The position numbers and the translations under genes are program-made. Below the pieces are notes generated by a model. The model was not told the DNA's origin. It saw nothing but the letters and a program-made list of their open reading frames with translations, and did not search any database. From the NCBI RefSeq assembly GCF_000026365.1, contig NC_012992.1, positions 1,302,001-1,366,000 on the forward strand: DNA of 64,000 nucleotides. The letters are read 5' to 3'. The DNA comes from Zygosaccharomyces rouxii. Its lineage: Eukaryota > Ascomycota > Saccharomycetes > Saccharomycetales > Saccharomycetaceae. This document shows, piece after piece, positions 9,160-19,496 of this stretch (positions are counted from its first letter, which is position 1; every line of letters begins with the position of its first letter).

Positions 9160-9340
9160 GAACGAATTAGCACAGCTAAAGCTAAAGACTTGACCCTTTC
9201 AAACGGGATTCTTTATAGCATCGACTTCAATATTATTACATTAAAGCTTGACTTTTTTTTCATCTTCATTCAATGGTAGATGATAATAAAAGTCACGATA
9301 TACGAAAGTATAAGGTATTAGCGGTTATTCAATGCAATTA

Positions 9341-11266
9341 TCACATTTTAGTTTCGTGAATAAGCCCATCGAGTTCTTTAGCAATTCTCTGAGCTGCCTG
9401 AGGGTTAGATTTAGATATACGGTTAACGATTTCCTGGAAGGATGCTGATTTCGGATCGAATGTCTCTTGATCTGCATCATCATCTTCATCATCATTAGAT
9501 CCATCTTCTTCTCCTTCTGGCGGATCTACTTGGATGTTTTCATCATCATCGGCTTCTTCAGCTTCCAAAATGACATCATCAGCTTCACCTGTAGCTACGC
9601 CGTTATCATCATCCTCTTCAGCTTCTTCCAATTCGTTAGCAGTTTCAATGGCAGGCGGTACAGGTCTATCAGATTGCTCAGTGCCACCCATATTTATATC
9701 ACCGTCTGGATCTTTCTTGAGCGCAGTTGCTCCACCCATCATGGATTCTTTGACAAATAACATGTTCTTAAAATACTTTAGCTTGTACTTGTTAAATTCG
9801 AAATTTCCTTGAACCATACAACCTAATTCATATTTCACAATTCTTCTCATTTTAGCCAAGTCTAATTCTTCGAACCAACCGGTCAATTCATTGGGCTGAC
9901 TCAAATATTTGACATTATCATAAACTTCACGAATATTAGGCTCATCCACCAATAGATCGATCTGTAGCATGAAATACCAGGGGATCCGACTACCAGTAAA
10001 TTTAAACCTGCTATCGATACTACCAGGTGTATCGGACTCAAATACATTAGGTGGTGGCTTAGGAATATTTTTACTTGCAGATGGTGATTTTAACATTTTC
10101 CTTTCAATTTTGAAATATTCCGTTTGGTATTTGGCATATTCCGGTGAAGATCTAGGGTCAACTCCCAATCTGATATAAGTATTTCTCCAGGGGCCCATAG
10201 TGAATCTATAAGAAACCAATGCCAGTGCTACTTTAATGGTATGGTATATCTGTTTGGGAACGATACCATCCAGATGTCTCTTGACCCAAATTGGCCTTTG
10301 TTCAAATAGTGTTTTCAAAATCTCCAAACATTCCATTAAGCATTCATAAAATTTAGATTCTTTCTTAGTGCCCGGATACACACCATTAGCCTGCGCAGAA
10401 TCGAAATCCCTTTGTAATAGTTCATGTGGTCTGGTGGGAACTTTGGTTTTTTCTCCCATATCATGAACAAATTGTTGATAATTTTTAATATAGGTACTGC
10501 TTACTTCAGGAACACCATTCTCTTTTTTAGCAAATGGATTTGTCGAATATTTGTACAGTAATGGTAGTCCAACCATGGAAAATCTGGGTGGTGGCGGTAG
10601 TTGGAAATCGGTACTCGGACATTTATTACTTCTATTGACAGTCATATCGGTAATGTTTTCAAAGGGTCTTGGATCGTTATCAGGTACAGATTCCACGAAC
10701 TTTTTAAAATTGCTCCATTCGAGAGAACCAAAACTATTTTTGAACTCATTGGCAGACGGTACATGATCTAATCTGACTTGGAAATCTGACATTTCCCGAA
10801 ATTTAACCGTATTGTTCACAATGGCTACAGGTGTAACTCTAACTTCCTTGGAACTCAAATCAGCAAGCGCTTCCTTCACATTTCCACCATACTTATCCAT
10901 TGTTCCCTTGGGCAGTTGGATTTTAAGAACAACAGATTCATCTCTAAATGGGATTCTTTTTCCAATAATTGGATGTTCGTTGAAGAATTGTTCTGATCCA
11001 TTGGGATCTTGACCTTCGTTTAAATACAGTTCCAAACCTTGCTGAGTATCTTCTAAACTACTCCTCTCATGTAAAGCCTCCTTGACAGGCTGTAATCCAC
11101 CACACATCCTTATAGCTTTCTTAACGCTCTGCGGGTGGGAGGACACATGGAGAGGTAATTCAATACTAGGAATTCTGGGTATATCCAAAGTGTACTCCTT
11201 AGCGAGGGCCCCAGAATTCTCAGGAGTTGGTGATAGCCTTACGAGATCTTCGTCATCTTCGGCCAT
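9341..11266 (-). CDS. TFC1: TFIIIC subunit tau95 (Tfc1)
   Basis: 641 aa from the ATG at 11266 (a TTG two codons earlier is ignored). It matches the S. cerevisiae length of about 649. The N-terminal part (DIPRIPSIELPLHVSSHPQSV) is the conserved tau95 dimerisation region, the middle carries the DNA-binding-like domain (GPWRNTYIRLGVDPRSSPEYAKYQ), and the C-terminus, about residues 535-620, is a long Asp/Glu-rich stretch. Tfc1 contacts the A box of tRNA genes in the tauA lobe of TFIIIC and recruits Pol III machinery. The acidic tail produces open frames on the opposite strand that should be ignored. Confidence 0.93.
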   Translation of the reverse strand: MAEDDEDLVRLSPTPENSGALAKEYTLDIPRIPSIELPLHVSSHPQSVKKAIRMCGGLQPVKEALHERSSLEDTQQGLELYLNEGQDPNGSEQFFNEHPIIGKRIPFRDESVVLKIQLPKGTMDKYGGNVKEALADLSSKEVRVTPVAIVNNTVKFREMSDFQVRLDHVPSANEFKNSFGSLEWSNFKKFVESVPDNDPRPFENITDMTVNRSNKCPSTDFQLPPPPRFSMVGLPLLYKYSTNPFAKKENGVPEVSSTYIKNYQQFVHDMGEKTKVPTRPHELLQRDFDSAQANGVYPGTKKESKFYECLMECLEILKTLFEQRPIWVKRHLDGIVPKQIYHTIKVALALVSYRFTMGPWRNTYIRLGVDPRSSPEYAKYQTEYFKIERKMLKSPSASKNIPKPPPNVFESDTPGSIDSRFKFTGSRIPWYFMLQIDLLVDEPNIREVYDNVKYLSQPNELTGWFEELDLAKMRRIVKYELGCMVQGNFEFNKYKLKYFKNMLFVKESMMGGATALKKDPDGDINMGGTEQSDRPVPPAIETANELEEAEEDDDNGVATGEADDVILEAEEADDDENIQVDPPEGEEDGSNDDEDDDADQETFDPKSASFQEIVNRISKSNPQAAQRIAKELDGLIHETKM

Positions 11267-11522
11267 TGTCAATTCTTCTGCTCACTTTTCTTTGCACTCT
11301 TTCCGTTTCCTCTTCTTCTGGGTTGAACTCGGGCACTTTTATTTTATCGATTAGATCAAACTGTACACTTTATACATAATAATATACTACATTCAAAAGT
11401 GCTTCTTTATCATTAAATGACATAAAAAGGGAAGGAAAAACCAACCAAATATTAGGAATGCTAAGAATTGAGGCGTGAGAATCGCTGAGAAAGATGCATC
11501 GTAGTCATTGAGACCACCGGTT

Positions 11523-12755
11523 TCAACTAAGTCCTCTTTCACGTTCTAACCGGAATTTCATCTTCGTACACCAGTCTTGTAAGGTTTCATTGGACTTATT
11601 AAGAACCAAAATTATCACGGTCATATTGTCAAAACCAACGCCCGTATTGCTATTTGCCTGCGCTATCCCATGATCTAAAATTTTGGCAACAATTCCGTCC
11701 AGACTAACGCCCAGTGTTAGATGATATTTAATAAATTGTACCAATTGTTTATTACTGTAAATGTCCCATATTCCGTCACATGCGAGTACCAAAAACTCAT
11801 CTCTGTTGTAATCTATCTTATGCATCAGTACGTCCGGCTCCACGGTTACTTGAGATTCCTGAGGTGGGATTCCTGATGATTGCCTCATTTTGTACCCATT
11901 ATACTTATTATTACTGTAGTAAACTCCTCTTTTGAATTGGAAATCCCCAAATGCTCTACTCAGCGCAAGTACACCACCCACTCTACCTAGCGAGACCGTT
12001 CCGCCGTTATCGTTAATACGAAGCAATTCACCAATATGCTGGGGTTTATGGTCGAATGACATCGTCTTTACACCTAGTGATTTTGAGGACAATATGCATC
12101 GCGAATCACCGCTGTTTATCACATACAAATCTTCAAAATTGATTATAACAGCTGCTACAGCAGTGGATCCACACGAACTGTTAGCGAAATACTGATACAA
12201 TTCTTGATCTTGCAGGAAAAAGGCGTCCTTTAAAATCTGCATCACTAGCCCTTGCATGGTTTTAAACGCTTTCTTTGAATTAGGCGGGCTAATTTTGTAC
12301 TCAGGGTTTGCTCCCTTGTCATCTTCACCATTTTTAACTTTCACGTAAGCTCCATATGCATGCCTTTCGAAACTATACGCTATCCATTTTGCTATGCCTT
12401 TGTTTCTGGGATTACCATTATTATGACGTCCGCCGCTTAAGAAATTGGAACAATCATCACCACCATGACCATCAAAAAGTGCAAATATACTCATTGTTAG
12501 TTCTTCTGTTGAGTTTTTAAAGGGATTGAAAAATTTAACACGAATGGTTTTATCCTCATTAACTACAAGATGTGCATCCTCTTGAGTCAATCTATAACCT
12601 TGCATTGTCCCCACACAGTTATAGAAGCGAGGCAACCTCGTCTTACCATTGGCGAACGCTGCATCTCCGACTGAATTGTAAGCCTGAACGATCTCTTTAT
12701 AATCATTACACTCTATGGTCTTCTCCGTCAAAGGATGTGAGAGGAGCTGACCCAT
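11523..12755 (-). CDS. PTC4: PP2C-type protein phosphatase Ptc4
   Basis: 410 aa from the ATG at 12755; a GTG three codons upstream is not a likely start. The PPM catalytic motifs are visible: a QEDAH segment, IFALFDGHGGDDC, a GSTAVAAVI segment, SGDSRCILSS, and CDGIWDIYSN with GFDNMTVIIL near the end. These supply the Asp residues that bind two metal ions. The protein begins MGQLLSHP, a good N-myristoylation motif shared by Ptc2-4. In S. cerevisiae the gene is YBR125C, next to TPS1, as here. Substrates include stress MAP kinases in related phosphatases; for this one that is not established. Confidence 0.92.
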   Translation of the reverse strand: MGQLLSHPLTEKTIECNDYKEIVQAYNSVGDAAFANGKTRLPRFYNCVGTMQGYRLTQEDAHLVVNEDKTIRVKFFNPFKNSTEELTMSIFALFDGHGGDDCSNFLSGGRHNNGNPRNKGIAKWIAYSFERHAYGAYVKVKNGEDDKGANPEYKISPPNSKKAFKTMQGLVMQILKDAFFLQDQELYQYFANSSCGSTAVAAVIINFEDLYVINSGDSRCILSSKSLGVKTMSFDHKPQHIGELLRINDNGGTVSLGRVGGVLALSRAFGDFQFKRGVYYSNNKYNGYKMRQSSGIPPQESQVTVEPDVLMHKIDYNRDEFLVLACDGIWDIYSNKQLVQFIKYHLTLGVSLDGIVAKILDHGIAQANSNTGVGFDNMTVIILVLNKSNETLQDWCTKMKFRLERERGLS

Positions 12756-13166
12756 TTCTATCACTCACGTACCACTGCAAATAATAATACAATGGACAAA
12801 TAATACTAAGGGAAGATAAAAGTACTTTTTCTTTCTTTCTTTGCCAGAGGAATACAAAAACTAATTAACCCAAAACCACCAAAGCCATCAAAAGATGGCA
12901 ATTTCCCATTAAATAATTGTTTTCCTTCGTAATTTCTACACGAATTTAGCCAAGTTACTCGTATTCTTGAAGGTTTCTGAAAAGCTTCCACTTCTTTCCC
13001 TCTTTTAGGCGAACCATATTAGAAGCGAATAAGGGAAGAAAAAAAGAAAAAAAAATAAGCTCAATTGTCACGTGAGTAGTACAGTAGTAGTACGTAGAGT
13101 ATATAATAAGTAGTATCTTGACAGTATAGTAGCCGCTGTCGGGTTCGGTTAGAGCCCTCTTATTAT
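12756..13166. other. Intergenic region between PTC4 and TPS1
   Basis: 411 bp that should contain the PTC4 promoter and the TPS1 terminator. It holds A-rich tracts near 13036-13056 and a CACGTG at 13069-13074. I see no gene here. Confidence 0.5.
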
Positions 13167-14630
13167 CTATTGACCTGTCTTGATGGTACCGGTAGCGTTT
13201 AATTCGTGAACGAAATTTTCCCCCCAGTAGGCAGAAGTGTATTTGGAGATGTACTTGTAGAGTTTTTCCCAGTTTGAGTCCTTCTTTTCATCAGGGAGCG
13301 TTAGAGCCTCATTAATCGAATCTGAAAGTTCATCTGTGTTCCAGGGGTTCACTATGAGAGCACCGTTTAATGACTGCGCAGCACCCGTAAATTCACTCAA
13401 TATGAGGGAGCCTTTCTTCTCTTCCTGACAAGCGATGTACTCGTAGGAGACTAAGTTCATACCATCACGAGTTGATGAGACGATACAAGCATCACTGACC
13501 GCATATAACGAAATCAATTCTTCGAAAGGAATCGATTTGTGCATAAAATGAATTGGGACAAACTCAATTGTACCAAACTGACCATTAATACGTCCCACTA
13601 ATTCGTTAACCACCGAACGTAAATATTGATATTCTTCCACATCACCTCTACTGGGGATTGCCAATTGCACTAGAACAACCTTACCGATCCATTCGGGATG
13701 TTCGTTAAGGAAAACCTCCATTGCATGTAATTTTTGAGGAACCCCCTTGATATAATCCAATCTATCGACACCAACCATAATTTTACAACCTTTGAATCTC
13801 TCTTGTAAAGTCCTAATCCTCTGTTTGACATTCTCCTTTTGTAAACCTTCCTTAAAAGTATCCACGTCAATACCAATGGGGAAAGCCCCCACGTTGACGA
13901 ACCTCCCCTGGTACTCCACCCCATTAGGCAAAGTGTTAACGTTTAAACATCTTTGAATCGATGATAAGAAATGTCTTGCGTAATCGTAAGTGTGGAATCC
14001 AATTAAATCACAACTCAACACACCGTTTAAAATCTCTTGTCTCACAGGCAGAATTCTGTAAATTTCACTTGAGGGGAAAGGTGTATGCAAAAACCATCCC
14101 AATTTAATGTTTTTCAAACCTTTCCTTTGAATGTGAGCACTTAGCATCTCAGGCAAAAGCATCAAATGATAATCATGGACCCAAACCAGATCATTATCTT
14201 GTAGATTACCACAGATTTCACTTGCAAATGTAGCATTTGCTTCGTTGTAGGCTAACCACGCATTTTCATCGAAATTAATCTCACCCGGATGGTAGTGGAA
14301 AAGTGGCCATAAAATCGAGTTACTAAATCCATTATAGTGCAAATCTGCAATTTCATCTGATAAGAAAATTGGGATTGCATTGAATTTTTCAAGTAAGTCT
14401 TTCTTGACAACAGGTTTTTCGTCATCAGGAATTTCAAGACCTGGCCAACCATACCACTGGAAAGTAGAAGTCTTTTTCAACCCTTGTAATGCAGTAACAA
14501 GACCACCACTGGAAAATTTGTATTCATACTTACCCATAGCATTTTTACTGATCGTTACGGGCAATCTGTTGGAAACAACAACGATATTGCCCGGGGAAGT
14601 TTTACCACTATCTTTTTTGGATACAGTCAT
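13167..14630 (-). CDS. TPS1: Trehalose-6-phosphate synthase
   Basis: 487 aa, family GT20, close to the S. cerevisiae length of 495. It makes trehalose-6-phosphate from UDP-glucose and glucose-6-phosphate and, in yeast, also restrains the start of glycolysis. Recognisable pieces include IVVVSNRLPVTISK, the WYGWPG segment, VWVHDYHLMLLPEML, FLHTPFPSSEIYR, IGFHTYDYARHFLSS, VDRLDYIKGVPQKL and DGMNLVSYEYIACQ. There is no phosphatase domain, so it is the synthase subunit and not Tps2 or a long regulatory subunit. A TATA-like sequence lies about 100 bp upstream, and the upstream interval is long and motif-rich. Confidence 0.97.
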   Translation of the reverse strand: MTVSKKDSGKTSPGNIVVVSNRLPVTISKNAMGKYEYKFSSGGLVTALQGLKKTSTFQWYGWPGLEIPDDEKPVVKKDLLEKFNAIPIFLSDEIADLHYNGFSNSILWPLFHYHPGEINFDENAWLAYNEANATFASEICGNLQDNDLVWVHDYHLMLLPEMLSAHIQRKGLKNIKLGWFLHTPFPSSEIYRILPVRQEILNGVLSCDLIGFHTYDYARHFLSSIQRCLNVNTLPNGVEYQGRFVNVGAFPIGIDVDTFKEGLQKENVKQRIRTLQERFKGCKIMVGVDRLDYIKGVPQKLHAMEVFLNEHPEWIGKVVLVQLAIPSRGDVEEYQYLRSVVNELVGRINGQFGTIEFVPIHFMHKSIPFEELISLYAVSDACIVSSTRDGMNLVSYEYIACQEEKKGSLILSEFTGAAQSLNGALIVNPWNTDELSDSINEALTLPDEKKDSNWEKLYKYISKYTSAYWGENFVHELNATGTIKTGQ

Positions 14631-14983
14631 CTAGCAACTACCTTATTTTCAGGAATAAAGCAAATGTACAAATTAAGGGATTGAGAATTGATTAACAGTA
14701 GGTATTGTTTAAATACAATCTCACTACCTTTTATATCCTCCTATTTGATTCTTAGTAGGATCAATCTGCAGATTCCAGTAGTTCAATTTCAATGGTTCAA
14801 TTCTCCGAGTCGAGAAAACTCCCTTTTTATTTATGCCACGTGACAGTGTGTAAAAACAGAGGCACATGACTCTTAGACTATTTCGAGATTGAGAGAGCTG
14901 CAGTATCCTCATCATCTGCCTGAGTTCAATAGCTATGTGTGCATATATACCAGTGGATTCTCGGATTGATTCTTGATAAGTGT

Positions 14984-14997
14984 AGATCACGTGATCT
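14984..14997. promoter_or_regulatory. Perfect 14-bp palindrome centred on CACGTG
   Basis: AGATCACGTGATCT reads identically on both strands. It holds a Cbf1/Pho4-type E-box about 360 bp upstream of the TPS1 start codon. Confidence 0.7.
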
Positions 14998-15489
14998 GAT
15001 GTGACACTCTACTTTTACAGAAGTCATACGCCTATAAGGCCAACACAGTGGTAGGGATCTATAGAGCTCAAGCTTCTCTATGTGTATGTAAGATGTGAAC
15101 CTGGTCGGATGATAATGGTTGATGTGATTTAACGACATCACATCACACGAACATTACCCTTCCACTGGGGATGAAAATAAAAGCTCTAATTTCTTGGCGG
15201 CTAAACAGAAAGAAGTAGAACTTGAACCCCTTCCTTTCACTTCTATTCTTAAAAGGTGTAAACAAGTACGCTTACACAGGCGAAAGCACTCTATGATGGT
15301 TTGATATATGACGGTATTTGAATGTGCAAGATGCAGTTTACGGATGGCAAGAGGAAGAAGTCATTTCATTAAGCGATCAAAAATAGACGAAAGGGTAAAG
15401 AGGAAACTTCTTCATGAGAAAGTTTCATGCTAGAATCATCTCTCATGAATACTTTCAAGAAAAATCTGAAATGAAAGTGAGAGAGAAAA

Positions 15490-15521
15490 TAGCCGCCAAG
15501 GATCCATGTTTTAGCCGCCGA
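15490..15521 (+). promoter_or_regulatory. Pair of URS1 (Ume6-type) sites
   Basis: TAGCCGCCAA at 15490-15499 and an exact TAGCCGCCGA at 15512-15521 lie 22 bp apart on the same strand. A third near-match lies at 15194-15203 on the other strand. TAGCCGCCGA is the known Ume6 core sequence of URS1 elements in S. cerevisiae. Confidence 0.7.
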
Positions 15522-16030
15522 AGTTCCATGGTAAACAATAAGATCATTATACACGGTATCTGATAGATACAAGAACTCAAGGTAAAAAAAATATAAAAAT
15601 CCGCCGATGTTAACTGAAAACATCAGATATTAAAACATTCGAGGAACGCGTCTATTTGAAATACCACGAAAAAATTGTGGGAAAAAAGGGGGGCAAATAA
15701 CTTTCATCTCATCTTATTTCCTTTTCCGAAGGTCCATCTTTTCATTTTATGACGTGAAGGCAACTAACTCCCCAAATTTTGTCTTTATCGTCAATTTGCA
15801 TTTTTTTCGCTACAAGCTCTGTTTTTCTTCACTTGCCCATTTTTTTTGAAAAAATAAGTCATATTTCAATATCGGGGCAATTCGTTTAATGGAGTTAATG
15901 TTTAAACTAGTCTGAATACCATTGCATGTTTGTGTTTGTGTCATCGATCATATAGGTGGGAAGAAAAGAAAAAAAAGATAATAGATAATATAATAATAAT
16001 AATATTAGAACACCAGATAATAATAACAAT

Positions 16031-17341
16031 ATGGAGGGGACAAGTGGGAAGGATTACAAGGATACGATAGTCTCGGTTTTCCAAAGATGTGAGGATGATA
16101 GAAGTAATCTAACTCCTGATGTTCTGAAAACTTTAGTAGATCGACAAGCAGAGAAGCCGGGTGTTCAGGAGCAGGATATCTCCTATTGTGCCCAAACGTT
16201 AAAAATTTACACTGAACTTCTAAAGATAGAGCTGTTCTTAGAGAAAGCATGGGATATTAAAATTTTAGGGAAAAGTGTTTTGGTTAAATTTGAACTTAGT
16301 GAAGCAGACAATGAATCGAGGGAAAATAATGGTAATGGGTTTTACAAAGACATCGCACTAAAATGTATTAGGAAGTGTGATAAACTTTCCATACGGCTTC
16401 AAAATCTACAACGAGATGCAGCTTCTGTACGTGATTATGTGGCTAGTATGCAAAGTCGGATTCTCGAGGATTCTATCACTTTACTTCTAGAGTTATGGTT
16501 TACTTGCAAAGTAAAACTACGGGCACTTAGGAATAGAATTGCAGGTGTATTTATAGATTCCAAACTGTTACTCATAGATGTTGAATTAGAATCTCTAAAG
16601 ACCCACTTATCCACAAAGAAAGACTACGCCAAGGTTATACCAGCATACCGATCGTTTATGAAAATATTGGTGGAACAATTACAAGATGCACAAGCTACAG
16701 GGGATCAAACATTATTTGACGAATGTCTGCAAGTGTTTTTGGACGTTGAGGCAATGTATAATTCCATGAACTTCAGCTGGCTGCTTTCGGATAACAAATT
16801 ATTGCAAGACTCTTTGACAGAGGCGGACGCCAAAAACCATGCCGTTGCCGATCCTTTTGTTATAGATTCACTCTCACCTTCATCTCTGGAGACGGATAAC
16901 TCAGATCCAGAATTACGTTCAAGAAGTTCATCTGCTTCGGTACCGATGTCTACATCCACTGATCTCTCACTCATGTTAGAAAGAACACAATTATCAAAGG
17001 AATTACCGTCACTGTTAGCCACTTTTAATAATGCTAAAAGAATGGAACAGGAAATTGAAAACATTCGTATGACCCCCAATAATAACCATAATAATCCAAA
17101 TAATGTAACGAGCATATACAACAGCAATACTCCTGGTTTACCTTCTTCGAATACTTTCAAGGCAAAATTAATGATGATGAATCAACAGCAACATAACCTT
17201 TGGAATCAATTTTTACCCAACGCCACTACTTTCAGCCCGAAGAATCACTACGGTAGTGGAAATCACATTCTCAGTAGTTTATATGGCATGAATAACAATC
17301 AGAATAACAGCACTAATAGTAACAATAGGAATAAGGGTTAG
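16031..17341 (+). CDS. MDM36: Mdm36-like mitochondrial distribution protein (assigned mainly by synteny)
   Basis: 436 aa, shorter than the roughly 560-580 aa S. cerevisiae protein. The N-terminal 250 residues are Leu-, Lys- and Glu-rich and look helical (ITLLLELWFTCKVKLRALRN, LKTHLSTKKDYAKVIPAYRSF); the rest is Ser-rich and then Asn/Gln-rich (NNNHNNPNN, NQNNSTNSNNRN). There is no signal or membrane segment. Mdm36 helps anchor mitochondria to the cell cortex with Num1. It lies on the plus strand between chromosome II-type genes, and DIB1 and YPR084W flank it in the chromosome XVI-type order, which points to YPR083W. I did not recognise it from sequence alone. The leader contains two short upstream ORFs. 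Confidence 0.7.
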   Translation: MEGTSGKDYKDTIVSVFQRCEDDRSNLTPDVLKTLVDRQAEKPGVQEQDISYCAQTLKIYTELLKIELFLEKAWDIKILGKSVLVKFELSEADNESRENNGNGFYKDIALKCIRKCDKLSIRLQNLQRDAASVRDYVASMQSRILEDSITLLLELWFTCKVKLRALRNRIAGVFIDSKLLLIDVELESLKTHLSTKKDYAKVIPAYRSFMKILVEQLQDAQATGDQTLFDECLQVFLDVEAMYNSMNFSWLLSDNKLLQDSLTEADAKNHAVADPFVIDSLSPSSLETDNSDPELRSRSSSASVPMSTSTDLSLMLERTQLSKELPSLLATFNNAKRMEQEIENIRMTPNNNHNNPNNVTSIYNSNTPGLPSSNTFKAKLMMMNQQQHNLWNQFLPNATTFSPKNHYGSGNHILSSLYGMNNNQNNSTNSNNRNKG

Positions 17342-17465
17342 TGCGTAGAGGAGAAGAAGAAGAAAAAAAAACATTATGCATTATATTCACACAAAATTAT
17401 ATTTTCTTTAAGTTTTTCTATTTTTCACCTTATTCTATTTATATTAGACTAATTTTGCACTACAT

Positions 17466-19019
17466 TCAAATTAAAGATTCTTCCTGGTTATTCTTTTTTG
17501 ATGAACCTGGTCTTTGATCTGGATCTTGTTCATCTTCATCCTCATCATCGTCTCTAGATCTTTCGTAAAATTCATCTAAAATCTTTGGGGAAATTCTATT
17601 CAGCATTTCCTTAGGGTAGATTCTCAAAAGACTCCAAGCTTGGTCCAAACTGTCAAAAACGGTTCTATCTTCATAGGCACCTTGAGCAATGAAAGTCTTT
17701 TCAAATTTTTCCAAAAATTCTAGGGATAGTTTATCTTCAATGGATAATGCATCTTCACCAACCACTGCTTTCATAGCTGCTGCATCTCTACCAATAGCGT
17801 ATTTAGCATATAATTGGTTAGAAACATCACCATGATCCTTTCTCGTCATACCGTCACCAATAGCAGATTTCATCAATCTACTTAAGGATGGTAAGACGTT
17901 AATTGGTGGGTAGATACCCTTGTTGTTCAATTGACGATCCACGAAGATTTGACCTTCTGTGATATAACCAGTCAAATCGGGAATTGGATGTGTGATATCA
18001 TCGTTTGGCATCGATAGAATTGGAATTTGTGTAATGGAACCGTTACGACCTTCAACTCTACCTGCTCTTTCGTAAAGGGTAGCCAAATCTGTGTACATGT
18101 AACCTGGATAACCTCTTCTACCTGGCACTTCTTCTCTAGCAGCTGAAACTTCTCTAAGAGCATCTGCATAAGAAGACATATCTGTTAAAATGGTTAGAAC
18201 ATGACGTTCAGTTTGATAGGCCAAATATTCTGCAGTCGTTAAAGCTAATCTAGGGGTAATAATTCTCTCAATAGTTGGATCGTTAGCCAAGTTTAAGAAT
18301 AGCGAAGTTCTCTCCAAAGATCCGTTTTCTTCAAAATCCTGTTTGAAAAATCTAGCAGTTTCCAAATTGACACCCATGGCGGCGAAAACAATAGAGAAAT
18401 TCTCTTCATGTCCATCGTGAACATCCTTTGTAGGTCTAACCAAACCTGCTTGCCTACAGATTTGAGCTGCAATTTCGTTGTGTGGTAAACCAGATGCTGA
18501 GAAAATTGGAATCTTTTGGCCACGAGCAATAGAATTCATGGTATCAATGGCTGAAACACCTGTAGAGATCATTTCTTCTGGGTAGATACGTGAATATGGA
18601 TTGATAGGGGAACCGTTGATATCCAAATAGTCTTCAGCAAACACTCTAGGACCATTGTCGACCGGTCTACCGGAACCGTCGAAGATTCTACCTAAAAGAT
18701 CTTCAGAAACTGGGATTCTTAAACTTTCACCGGTAAAGTCAACACAGGTCTTTTTAACATCAATACCAGAAGTACCTTCAAAAACTTGCACAATGGCTCT
18801 ATCACCTCTAACTTCTAAAACTTGACCTTGTCTTACGCTACCATCTGGCAAAGTCAAATTAACAATTTCGTTGTAACGTGGGAATTTCACTTTTTCCAAG
18901 ATAACTAGAGGTCCGTTAACACCTCTAACGGTATTGTAATTCAATCTTGGCTTAATATTAAAACCTTGGCTCACGGCCCTCTTGTTCAAGTCGAACAATT
19001 GTTGATCAGATAAACCCAT
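17466..19019 (-). CDS. VMA2: V-type ATPase B subunit
   Basis: 517 aa, the same length as S. cerevisiae Vma2. It is the non-catalytic nucleotide-binding subunit of the V1 sector that alternates with the A subunit in vacuolar and endosomal proton pumps. Conserved stretches include [20 protein letters not shown], the degenerate P-loop region [20 protein letters not shown], the [20 protein letters not shown] segment and [14 protein letters not shown]. The C-terminus is acidic and Asp/Glu-rich. Its start at 19019 matches the usual [15 protein letters not shown]-terminus. It converges with the MDM36-like gene. Confidence 0.98.
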   Translation of the reverse strand: MGLSDQQLFDLNKRAVSQGFNIKPRLNYNTVRGVNGPLVILEKVKFPRYNEIVNLTLPDGSVRQGQVLEVRGDRAIVQVFEGTSGIDVKKTCVDFTGESLRIPVSEDLLGRIFDGSGRPVDNGPRVFAEDYLDINGSPINPYSRIYPEEMISTGVSAIDTMNSIARGQKIPIFSASGLPHNEIAAQICRQAGLVRPTKDVHDGHEENFSIVFAAMGVNLETARFFKQDFEENGSLERTSLFLNLANDPTIERIITPRLALTTAEYLAYQTERHVLTILTDMSSYADALREVSAAREEVPGRRGYPGYMYTDLATLYERAGRVEGRNGSITQIPILSMPNDDITHPIPDLTGYITEGQIFVDRQLNNKGIYPPINVLPSLSRLMKSAIGDGMTRKDHGDVSNQLYAKYAIGRDAAAMKAVVGEDALSIEDKLSLEFLEKFEKTFIAQGAYEDRTVFDSLDQAWSLLRIYPKEMLNRISPKILDEFYERSRDDDEDEDEQDPDQRPGSSKKNNQEESLI

Positions 19020-19496
19020 GACAATTCAATAAAATAAGGATCCAGAAAGGAAGTCAGTTACAATTCAAATCCTAAGCTACGTTAATTGCGATCTATCAAA
19101 CCCTTTAATGTAACTGCCTGCTGGGACTACTGTTCAATAGTCGTACTTTCCAATATCTTTAATGGCTGGTTGGTAAGGGGTCGTGTTTTTTCAAAAGACG
19201 GTCTTGTTGCAAGAAATTGAGCCAACATGTTAGTCAGGGTAATCCCGGATATGGCCTCGAGGATCACAGCGGCTAAAAATCGATGATATAGGAGTATTAA
19301 CTATACCAAGTATATTTGAACTGCATATTTCAGTGCTCCTTAGAGGCCTGAGCTTACGGTAAAATTATTTCGAAGATCGGGAAAATTCATACTGGGTCAA
19401 GAATAAGAACTGCATTATCATCTACATACTTCCTCGCCATTCTAACATATCTCATAATGATCATTGGACAAACATAAACTTGAGTATCACCGAGCT
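19020..19496. other. Intergenic region between VMA2 and ATG14
   Basis: 477 bp holding the VMA2 promoter and the ATG14 3' end. I see no gene, repeat or clear regulatory motif. Confidence 0.45.

Larger units (their letters stand above)
14631..16030. promoter_or_regulatory. 1.4 kb divergent promoter region between TPS1 and MDM36
   Basis: This long interval has no believable gene. On the TPS1 side a minus-strand TATAAA lies at 14730-14735. CACGTG motifs occur near 14838 and in a 14-bp palindrome at 14984-14997. URS1-like sites sit at 15194-15203 (minus strand), 15490-15499 and 15512-15521. STRE-like CCCCT/AGGGG words are at 15227-15231 and 15687-15691, an HSE-like word (GAA-n2-TTC) is in 15397-15411, and ACGCGT is at 15646-15651. 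Stress elements fit TPS1, which is stress-induced in S. cerevisiae; their activity here is inferred. Confidence 0.7.

Noticed and set aside
9467..9812. Plus-strand open frames opposite the acidic tail of TFC1
   Set aside because: They reflect GAT/GAA repeats of the Asp/Glu-rich tail read backwards; no independent support.
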